From Lentisphaeria bacterium (lineage in GTDB: Bacteria > Verrucomicrobiota > Lentisphaeria > Oligosphaerales > Lenti-02), in contig JAGLDW010001180.1 of NCBI GenBank assembly GCA_023145395.1, positions 1 through 7,276 on the forward strand: 7,276 nt of DNA. The letters run 5' to 3'. Of the stretch, positions 1-5,822 are shown one piece after another. Under the pieces are notes generated by a model. The model was not told the DNA's origin, searched no databases, and worked only from the letters and a program-made list of their open reading frames with translations. Numbering within the stretch: position 1 is the first letter of the stretch; each line of letters begins with the position of its first letter. A program made the translations under genes and the position numbers.

Positions 1-2
1 CC

Positions 3-2399
3 GCGGATGCCTGGGCCAAGATGCTCGCGACGCTGCGCGCGGAAGTTGGCGACGTGTTTCTCTTTCTACCATCCATCTCCAAGGCTGGCGGCGCGGGCTG
101 GGGCACGTGGGTGGAGCGGTTCGATTCCAAGGATGGGATCACGGCGTCGGACCGGGAGACGCTAAAAGAGCATCTGCGAGCATACGCTCGGGCGTGCGAT
201 GGCATCTATCTGGCCAGCGCGGCGGCCATCAAGCGTGACCGGAAAGTGCATGCGCGCTTCTACCGCGAGTTCTTGGCACCGTTGTTTCGCGAGGTGATCG
301 ACGAGCCGGAGATGAAGTCGCAGGGCAAGCTCCTGGGGTTGAGCGCCTGCGTGGCGCACATCAACAGCACACGCCTTGGGTTTACGCTGAGCGACGATGG
401 CACACGCACGCTGCGTCACTCCTTCGAGGCGGCCATGAGCGTGAAGCCCGATGTGCTTGTGATCCCCGAATGGGATGAGCAGAACGAGAACACCAGCTTG
501 CGCCCGACCGTGGACAATGGTTTCTCGAGCAAGCGCATCATTCGCTACTACATGCGGCAAATCAGAGGACGAAAGCAAAGGCCACTACCAGGCGACGACA
601 CCGCCTTGCCCAACCTGATTCTTAGCTACCGCAAGTGCGTGACGCTCGGAGAAGAATTGCGTTTCGAGATGCTCAACGTCCCCGACAGCGAGGTCGGCGG
701 AACGTTTCGGGCGCGGTTGATCCTGCGGGATGCGGATGGCGAGGAGGTCAGGAAGTTTCCCTGGCGGACGTTCCGGGCAGATCGCCTGATGGAGGTCACC
801 GAGACATTGCCGAGCGAGCGTGTGGCTACGCGCTCCGTGCTGATTCCCGAGCTAGTCGTGAGAGGCGTTGATGGCGTGGAGCGACTGGTGGCGAATGGCT
901 GGCGGACCATGCGCGTGAGCGCGACAGCCAACTGGGACTACAAGTGGGTGAAGCAAGGGCTGCGTGACATTGCCGCCGTGCAGGGGGGGTGCGCGCTGTC
1001 TGTAGCGTCAGACGATCCGAGCGCTTTGGAGGTGGTCGGCACTGTGTCATGCGCGGATCCCATCGCCTCGGTGGAGCTTGTCGAAAACGGTGCGGTGGTC
1101 TATGCGGTGAGCGCGGATCCCCTGGCGTTGCGCGAGAGACGAGGCACGGTGATGCTCGCCGTCAACTACCGGGCTCACCGGCGACTCAAGGTGAAGGGAA
1201 CCATCGAAGTCCTGGACGGATTGTGCATTTGGCCGCAGAGCTACCAGACCCCCCACTACGGCTGGCGGCTCGATGGCGAAAAAATCAAGCTGATCCGCAA
1301 TGCCGGCGCCCCCGCGAGAACGGTGTATTTGGCGATCCCGAAGAAAGATGTGGGCACGGCCCGTCTTCGCTGCGAGATCAACGGGTTCGAACGCATCATT
1401 CCGGTGGCCGACCTACTGGCACAGCGCATTGTGACTTGGAACGACGACGCAGGTCTGACCATCACCGCCAGCCACTTCACCAAGCAAAATGTGCATCCCC
1501 TGCACTTGAAGGAGAAAGAGGTGAAGTTCTCCACGCAACTGGTCCCCGATCTGGCGACAAGTGTGTTTCACCTGCGGGTGATCACGACGAGCGGGCGCAT
1601 TTGGCGTGGCAAACCCATGCTGCTGTCCGCCGGAGCGGCGGCGAAGACCGTCGAACTGCCCGTCTGGTCGGAAACGCGGGATCGTCCTGTCAGCGTGCGT
1701 GTCCAAGCCCGGCGTGTGCCCGACATCGTCTATCCGATGACTGGGCGTCATGGCGGCGCGCTGGTCACTGCGGCCGGGCGGCCCTTCTGGGGAATCCTCG
1801 GCGGGTACATCGACAGCGTGACGGGGCGGGGTGGCGCGGTGGGCAGCGATGGCTCCCCCTTTATCCGTGCCAGCACCTATCCCGCGAAGGCGACGCGCAC
1901 CGCGCCCAAATGGTGCGCAGAGGACGGGCGTTCCTGCCTGCGCTTCGACGGAATGGGGAACTACATCGCTCTGCCGCAGGGCGTGCTGCCTCGACGCGGC
2001 GCCTTTCATCTGAGCTTCGACATCAAGCCCCGGATCGCCAAAGAGCAGATTCTGTTTGTGCACCGGCGCCACTATATCGGCTCCCTGACCGTTCGGCTGA
2101 AGGCGAATGGCCAGTTGCGGGGAAGTTTCACCACCGACGCGCTGAAGACCTACACCTTTGGCGGCGATTTCAAAGTGCCTGCGGGGGAGTGGTCGCGTGT
2201 CGAAGTAATCTACAACCTCGCCGAGATTCGCCTGCGGGTCAATGGGCGCGAGTCGGAGCCCTTTCCCTGCCGGGGCGTTGGGCTCTACGACATGTGCTCC
2301 GTGTTCGGCGGTTTCGGCGGCGGTGGCGAGATCGATCCGTTCAGCGGCGCATCCGGTTGGTTCGACGGCTGGCTCTCCGCCCTGCGAATCCAGCACTAG
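3..2399 (+). CDS. GH71/GH99-like glycoside hydrolase with C-terminal LamG domain (5' partial)
   Basis: The frame is open to the left edge (codons before the first ATG at 21 read ADAWAK), so the gene starts outside the window and any signal peptide is unseen. Numbering from the ATG at 21, residues 1-180 look like the end of a TIM-barrel domain: CDGIYLA near 59-65, GTRTLRHSFEAAM near 127-139, and VIPEWDEQNENT at 147-158. The acidic PEWDEQNENT stretch resembles the NEW-x-E-type motif that ends GH71/GH99-like barrels, so I infer an endo-acting glycosidase of unknown substrate. Residues about 195-330 form a beta-rich domain with NWDYKWVKQ near 303-311. More beta-rich sequence follows to about 630. 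Residues 638-790 match a LamG/concanavalin A-like domain (CLRFDGMGNYIALP, AFHLSFDIKP, GWFDGWLSALRI). The likely role is extracellular or periplasmic glycan attack, LamG acting as a binding or accessory module. The frame is intact to TAG at 2397. I am confident of LamG and less so of the exact hydrolase family. Confidence 0.75.
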   Translation, partial: ADAWAKMLATLRAEVGDVFLFLPSISKAGGAGWGTWVERFDSKDGITASDRETLKEHLRAYARACDGIYLASAAAIKRDRKVHARFYREFLAPLFREVIDEPEMKSQGKLLGLSACVAHINSTRLGFTLSDDGTRTLRHSFEAAMSVKPDVLVIPEWDEQNENTSLRPTVDNGFSSKRIIRYYMRQIRGRKQRPLPGDDTALPNLILSYRKCVTLGEELRFEMLNVPDSEVGGTFRARLILRDADGEEVRKFPWRTFRADRLMEVTETLPSERVATRSVLIPELVVRGVDGVERLVANGWRTMRVSATANWDYKWVKQGLRDIAAVQGGCALSVASDDPSALEVVGTVSCADPIASVELVENGAVVYAVSADPLALRERRGTVMLAVNYRAHRRLKVKGTIEVLDGLCIWPQSYQTPHYGWRLDGEKIKLIRNAGAPARTVYLAIPKKDVGTARLRCEINGFERIIPVADLLAQRIVTWNDDAGLTITASHFTKQNVHPLHLKEKEVKFSTQLVPDLATSVFHLRVITTSGRIWRGKPMLLSAGAAAKTVELPVWSETRDRPVSVRVQARRVPDIVYPMTGRHGGALVTAAGRPFWGILGGYIDSVTGRGGAVGSDGSPFIRASTYPAKATRTAPKWCAEDGRSCLRFDGMGNYIALPQGVLPRRGAFHLSFDIKPRIAKEQILFVHRRHYIGSLTVRLKANGQLRGSFTTDALKTYTFGGDFKVPAGEWSRVEVIYNLAEIRLRVNGRESEPFPCRGVGLYDMCSVFGGFGGGGEIDPFSGASGWFDGWLSALRIQH

Positions 2400-2571
2400 T
2401 CGCCTGCTCGTTAGTGGCTCGGGGCCTCCGGGACCGAAGATGAACGGCCACGCACTTGTTCGCGGTCCAGGGACGTCCCGCACCACCACCTGAGGGGCCA
2501 AGTTACTTTCTGGAGAGCGCTATAGTACTCGAGCAACACGGCACGACACGGAAACCGATGGAGACGAGAGC
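2400..2571. promoter_or_regulatory. Spacer with weak dyads and a candidate -10 box before the isomerase gene
   Basis: This 172-base spacer holds no convincing gene. Two dyads are visible: GGACCG at 2431-2436 with CGGTCC at 2463-2468 (a long loop), and a perfect 10-base palindrome GGGACGTCCC at 2470-2479. Neither has a T-tract, so an intrinsic terminator for the upstream gene is not demonstrated. TATAGT at 2521-2526 matches the sigma-70 -10 consensus at 5 of 6 bases. No good -35 hexamer lies at 16-18 bases from it: the nearest T-rich hexamer, TTACTT at 2503-2508, is only 12 bases away. A GGAG at 2560-2563, 8 bases before the ATG at 2572, is a clear ribosome binding site. The promoter call is tentative. 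Confidence 0.3.
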
Positions 2572-3450
2572 ATGCAGTTCAACGGATATTTCACGGGCTT
2601 TGCGGACGAGGCGGGGAAGGATCTGGACACGCAGATCCGGGCTACGAAAGAGCTGGGCTGGGATTGCATCGAGGCCCGCAACATCGACGGCAAGAACATT
2701 CATGACTTGTCGGACGAGGACTTCGACGTGGTGTACGGCAAGCTGCAGGATGCGGGCGTGCGCATCAACTGCTTTGGCTCGAGCATCGCGAACTGGTGCA
2801 AGCAGATCACCGATCCCTTCGATTCCTCGCTGGAGGAGACTCGCCGCGCCATTCCGCGCATGAAGCGGCTGGGCACGAAACTCGTGCGGATCATGAGCTT
2901 TGCGGTGCTGAAGGATCACGGCCCCGAGGACCAGATGGAGGAGGAGCGCTTCCGCCGTGTGCGGGAGTTGCAGCGGATCTTCACGGACGAGGGGATCACA
3001 CCCGTGCACGAGAATTGCATGAACTACGGCGGCATGGGCTACACCTACACCCTTCGTCTGCTCGAGAATGTGCCGGGACTCAAGCTCGTGTTCGACACGG
3101 GGAATCCCGTGTTCAGCGAGGACCGCTCCAAGGCCGCGCCCTATCCCCGACAGTCCGCCTACAAATTCTACAGCTTCGTCAAGGAGCATGTGGCCTACAT
3201 TCACATCAAGGACGGCATCTGGAAGGCCGAAGAGGGTAAAACGCAGTTCACCCACGCTGGCGAGGGGCATGGCGATGTGCCCGAGGTCGTCGCGGATCTC
3301 ATTGGCGCCGGCTACGATGGTGGCATCTCCATCGAGCCCCATTTGGCCGTGGTCTTCCACGACGAATCCGTCGAGTCCGAGGCGGGGGTGCGTTTTGCCA
3401 ACTATGTCGAGTACGGACGCAGATTCGAAAAATTCATCACGGCTCTCTAA
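2572..3450 (+). CDS. Sugar phosphate isomerase/epimerase (xylose isomerase-like TIM barrel)
   Basis: This 292-residue protein fits the AP endonuclease 2 / xylose isomerase-like TIM-barrel family (PF01261), which interconverts ketoses, aldoses or epimers using a divalent metal. The typical metal-ligand strands are visible: PVHENC (E147), LVFDTGN (D175), YIHIKDG (H211) and ISIEPH (E255), with AGEGHGDV at 229-236 just before the last of these. The length is normal for the family and the N-terminus (MQFNGYFTGFADEAGKDLD) shows no signal peptide, so it should act in the cytoplasm. The start is supported by GGAG at 2560-2563. It lies 172 bases after a secreted-type glycoside hydrolase and upstream of truC and a DUF5703 protein, so it may process a sugar released by such enzymes. 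The substrate cannot be read from sequence, and relatives include tagatose/psicose epimerases and inositol-pathway isomerases. The family call is firm; the reaction is open. Confidence 0.88.
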   Translation: MQFNGYFTGFADEAGKDLDTQIRATKELGWDCIEARNIDGKNIHDLSDEDFDVVYGKLQDAGVRINCFGSSIANWCKQITDPFDSSLEETRRAIPRMKRLGTKLVRIMSFAVLKDHGPEDQMEEERFRRVRELQRIFTDEGITPVHENCMNYGGMGYTYTLRLLENVPGLKLVFDTGNPVFSEDRSKAAPYPRQSAYKFYSFVKEHVAYIHIKDGIWKAEEGKTQFTHAGEGHGDVPEVVADLIGAGYDGGISIEPHLAVVFHDESVESEAGVRFANYVEYGRRFEKFITAL

Positions 3451-3463
3451 TCGACCCACGCCG

Positions 3464-3484
3464 CCGCCGGGCTTGTCCCGGTGG
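3464..3484 (+). terminator. Strong intercistronic hairpin between isomerase and truC
   Basis: CCGCCGGG (3464-3471), loop CTTGT, then CCCGGTGG (3477-3484) gives an 8-base-pair stem with one G-U pair, 13 bases after the isomerase stop codon. The bases that follow (AGCGAAGATT) are not a T-tract. It could therefore be a partial terminator, an mRNA-stabilising 3' hairpin or a processing site, but it is not a textbook intrinsic terminator. Confidence 0.4.
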
Positions 3485-3545
3485 AGCGAAGATTTGGAAG
3501 GAGAACGCGTGTTTCGCCCCACTAGCCATGGGTGGACGCCCCCAC

Positions 3546-4265
3546 ATGAACCCCCTCTGCCAATCCGCGATCCTGTACAGGGACGAGCATTTGGTCGCCA
3601 TCAACAAGCCGAGCGGCATGGTGGTGCACCGCTCGGCCCGGATTCGGCATGCCCCCGCCGCGCTGCAATGCCTGCGCGACCTGATCGGACAGCATGTGTA
3701 TCCCGTCCACCGTCTGGATCGCGGTACATCCGGAGTACTTCTCTTTGCCCTCAGTTCCGAGGCCGCACGCGAGCTGTGCCTGCTCTTCCGGAACCACCAG
3801 GACATTGCCAAGACCTACCTCGCCGTCGTGCGTGGATACACGGACGAGGCGGGGGTGATCGACCACCCTGTGCCAAACGGGACGACGGGTGAGCGCAAGG
3901 ACGCGGTCTCCCACTACCGGCGCCTGCAAACAGTCGAATTTCCCATCCCCTGCGGACCCTACGAGACAGCGCGCTACTCCCTCGTCGAAGTGACTCCCGA
4001 GACTGGACGCTACCATCAGATACGCCGGCATTTTCACCACATCTCCCATCCGGTCGTGGGCGACACCACCCACGGCGACACCACCCACAACGAGCTTTTC
4101 CGCAATCATTTTCAGCTCTGGCGCTTGCTGCTGATGGCCGTGAAACTGTCTTTCAAACATCCGTTCACGGGTGCCTCACTGACAATTCAGACGCCTGTGG
4201 ATGATGCGCTCATGCACGTGTTTCACGACCCGGCTGCTATGCATATGGGCGAGGTGGGACAGTGA
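3546..4265 (+). CDS. truC: tRNA pseudouridine(65) synthase TruC (RluA family)
   Basis: The protein isomerises a uridine to pseudouridine in tRNA, position 65 in the E. coli homologue. The RluA catalytic motif HRLDRGTSGVLLFAL is present, with the catalytic aspartate at residue 58 from this start. The order of motifs matches TruC rather than RluA, RluC or RluD: ILYRDEHLVAINKPSGMVVHRS, IGQHVYPVHRLDR, KTYLAVVRG, VTHYR-like VSHYRRLQTVE, RYSLVEVTPETGRYHQIRRH, SHPVVGDTTHGD and SFKHPFTGASLTI. I chose the ATG at 3546, which puts ILYRDE close to the N-terminus as in E. coli TruC and has GGTGGA 9 bases upstream. An in-frame ATG at 3528 lacks a Shine-Dalgarno. A strong AAGGAG at 3498-3503 is too far from either start. 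There is no S4 domain, as expected for TruC. The stop overlaps the next gene's GTG start (GTGA), which suggests translational coupling. Confidence 0.92.
   Translation: MNPLCQSAILYRDEHLVAINKPSGMVVHRSARIRHAPAALQCLRDLIGQHVYPVHRLDRGTSGVLLFALSSEAARELCLLFRNHQDIAKTYLAVVRGYTDEAGVIDHPVPNGTTGERKDAVSHYRRLQTVEFPIPCGPYETARYSLVEVTPETGRYHQIRRHFHHISHPVVGDTTHGDTTHNELFRNHFQLWRLLLMAVKLSFKHPFTGASLTIQTPVDDALMHVFHDPAAMHMGEVGQ
4059..4088 (+). repeat. Perfect 15-base tandem repeat inside truC
   Basis: GGCGACACCACCCAC occurs twice back to back (4059-4073 and 4074-4088) and encodes GDTTH-GDTTH. In E. coli TruC the matching stretch is GDSKHGDLRQN, which has the same length, so the repeat does not appear to add residues. 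It replaces the variable positions after the conserved GD. Confidence 0.8.
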
Positions 4266-5713
4266 ATAGAGCGGGTAGGATTGCGAGTTTGGCGCTGGTG
4301 TTTTTCGCGGCGGTCTGTGGTCGTGCTCAGGAAGCGGGCGGAATGAATGCACGATTGATTTCCGAGCTGGAGCATCTGGATGTGGTGTGGCAGGAACCGA
4401 GTCGGGACAGTTCGGGCTCCATGCCCCTCGGCAACGGCGATGTTGGGATCAATCTGTGGGTTGAACCGGGTGGAGATCTGCTATTCTACATCTCCAAGAC
4501 CGATGCCTGGAGTGGAAACGGGCGGCTGCTGAAACTCGGCCTTGTTCGCGTGTCGCTCAAGCCCAACCCGTTTGCCGAAGGCGCGCCATTTGTTCAGCGT
4601 CTGCGTCTGCTTTTCGGGGACATTGAGATCGTCGCCGGTTCTCCGGGGCGCGAAGTGAAAATCAATGCCTGGGTGGATGCGCACCACCCCGTGATCCAAG
4701 TCCACGCATCGTCGGCCACGCTGCGCACGGCACTGACCGTGACGCTGGAACCGTGGCGCACGGAGCGGCGGAATCTGACAGGTGGGGGGGCCGTCGGCGC
4801 CCATGGTCTCGCGGGACGGCCCGAACCTATCGTCGTCGATCCCGACAAGATCCTGCAGGGACGCCGGAACAAGATTGTGTGGTATCATCGCAACACGTTC
4901 TCCATCTATCCAAAGACTTTGAGGGCGCAGGGCTTGGGCAAGTCCGTGTCCAAGCATCCAGGCCCTCTGCTGAACCGCAGGTTCGGTGGTGTAATTTCCG
5001 GCAGCATGCTGCGCACCGTGGACGACCATACGCTTCGCTCGACACGTCCGGTGCGGCACCACGAAACGACCATTCACGTGCACGGCGACGTGTGCGAACT
5101 CGAGGAGACCTGGGAGGCGGGTCTGAGAGTCTCCCGGCTTGGCTCGGGCCGCTCGAGTTCGCTGAACCGGCAGAAGCGGCATTGGGCTTGGTGGCGGGAC
5201 TTCTGGGAGCGCAGTTGGATCTTCGCAGACACGCGAGACAAGGAGGTGCAGCCGCCCGATGGCGTCTGTCCTCTGTCGCGCGGCTATGCGCTGCAGCGCT
5301 TCATCAACGCCTGCAGAGGTCGCGGCGGCGCGCCAATCAAGTTCAACGGCAACGTCTTCACTGTGGACACCCTCAACGCGACAAACGAGAACCAGCGGTT
5401 CGATGCGGATTTCGACTGGATTCCGGATCAGGATCATGGTGCCGTGTCCATGAATGCGCTCCAGCGCATGCTTCTGCAATGCGAGGGGGACAGCATCCGG
5501 ATCCTTCCCGCCTGGCCACCGGAGTGGAGTGTCGAGTTCAAGCTGCGCGCGCCTCGTGACACCACAGTCCACGTGCGTTGGCGAGATGGGATTCTGGAGA
5601 ATCTGACCGTCACCCCCGAGGCGCGGAGGGCGGACGTCGTGTTGCCTCCGTTCGTCCCGAGACCGGTGCCAATGCCGCAACCCACGGTGGAGATGACACC
5701 ACAGCGACCGTGA
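4262..5713 (+). CDS. Secreted DUF5703 (GH95-like) protein lacking its central barrel by in-frame deletion
   Basis: The GTG start at 4262 has GAGGTG just upstream (4251-4256), overlaps the truC stop by 4 bases, and yields a signal peptide (residues 1-21, hydrophobic core SLALVFFAAVCG, likely cut near GRA|QE). An internal ATG at 4343 would lose it. Residues 38-105 are typical of DUF5703 proteins, which resemble GH95 alpha-L-fucosidases: VVWQEPSRDSSGSMPLGNGD, LLFYISKTDAWS and GRLLKLGLVRVSL. Later family motifs are WWRDFWERSWIF (310-321), SRGYALQRFINAC (339-351) and PIKFNGNVFTVDT (358-370). From family knowledge, FDADF should lead into a helical barrel of several hundred residues before the DWxPDQDHG motif. 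Here FDADF (380-384) runs straight into DWIPDQDHG (385-393) and a normal beta-rich C-terminus. The length is 483 residues against roughly 800-900 expected, so the catalytic barrel is missing and hydrolase activity is unlikely. It may be a decaying gene, a retained binding protein or an assembly error. Confidence 0.75.
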   Translation: MNRAGRIASLALVFFAAVCGRAQEAGGMNARLISELEHLDVVWQEPSRDSSGSMPLGNGDVGINLWVEPGGDLLFYISKTDAWSGNGRLLKLGLVRVSLKPNPFAEGAPFVQRLRLLFGDIEIVAGSPGREVKINAWVDAHHPVIQVHASSATLRTALTVTLEPWRTERRNLTGGGAVGAHGLAGRPEPIVVDPDKILQGRRNKIVWYHRNTFSIYPKTLRAQGLGKSVSKHPGPLLNRRFGGVISGSMLRTVDDHTLRSTRPVRHHETTIHVHGDVCELEETWEAGLRVSRLGSGRSSSLNRQKRHWAWWRDFWERSWIFADTRDKEVQPPDGVCPLSRGYALQRFINACRGRGGAPIKFNGNVFTVDTLNATNENQRFDADFDWIPDQDHGAVSMNALQRMLLQCEGDSIRILPAWPPEWSVEFKLRAPRDTTVHVRWRDGILENLTVTPEARRADVVLPPFVPRPVPMPQPTVEMTPQRP

Positions 5714-5721
5714 GTCTTCCT

Positions 5722-5748
5722 CGGAGTTCTGGACAACTTCCAGCTCCG
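5722..5748 (+). terminator. Hairpin after the DUF5703 gene
   Basis: CGGAG (5722-5726), a TT bulge, CTGGA (5729-5733), loop CAACT, TCCAG (5739-5743) and CTCCG (5744-5748) form a 10-base-pair stem with one 2-base bulge, starting 9 bases after the stop codon. No T-tract follows. Its position suits transcription termination or 3'-end protection of the upstream transcript, before the pyrK promoter region. Confidence 0.45.
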
Positions 5749-5756
5749 GTGTACAC

Positions 5757-5783
5757 TTGAATTGCGTAGGCATACTGTAGAAT
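5757..5783 (+). promoter_or_regulatory. Candidate sigma-70 promoter for pyrK
   Basis: TTGAAT at 5757-5762 (4 of 6 matches to TTGACA) and TAGAAT at 5778-5783 (5 of 6 to TATAAT) are separated by 15 bases, which is short but tolerable. Transcription would start near 5789-5791, at the GGG of the leader hairpin. The location between a hairpin closing the upstream gene and the pyrK ribosome binding site makes it plausible. There is no experimental support. Confidence 0.35.
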
Positions 5784-5788
5784 GTCAA

Positions 5789-5814
5789 GGGTCCCCGGCG
5801 ACCCCAAGAAAGGA
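5789..5814 (+). promoter_or_regulatory. pyrK leader hairpin and ribosome binding site
   Basis: GGGTC (5789-5793), loop CCCGGC and GACCC (5800-5804) form a small GC-rich hairpin that ends one base before the purine-rich AAGAAAGGA (5806-5814). That stretch contains the Shine-Dalgarno, 8 bases from the ATG at 5823. The Shine-Dalgarno could also pair weakly within AAGA...TCTT (5806-5809 with 5816-5819). The hairpin would sit at the very 5' end of the transcript if the candidate promoter is real. Confidence 0.4.
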
Positions 5815-5822
5815 CTCTTTGC

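Noticed and set aside
1051..1121. GCGCGGATCCC repeated exactly 60 bases apart (1051-1061 and 1111-1121)
   Set aside because: Both copies are in frame in the hydrolase gene and encode a short ADP peptide; 11 bases in GC-rich coding DNA is compatible with chance or a weak protein repeat.
989..2443. 484-codon plus-strand open frame and a 362-codon minus-strand frame (1413-2501)
   Set aside because: Both overlap the well-supported glycoside hydrolase/LamG frame and have low-complexity, arginine-rich translations. They are shadow frames.
2503..3522. 339-codon minus-strand frame opposite the isomerase
   Set aside because: The plus-strand protein has clear family motifs and a ribosome binding site; the minus frame has neither.
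3068..3892. 274-codon plus-strand frame bridging the isomerase and truC
   Set aside because: It overlaps two recognised genes out of frame and its serine/proline/arginine-rich translation resembles nothing known. Only its GTG at 3509 was kept as a curiosity in the truC start question.
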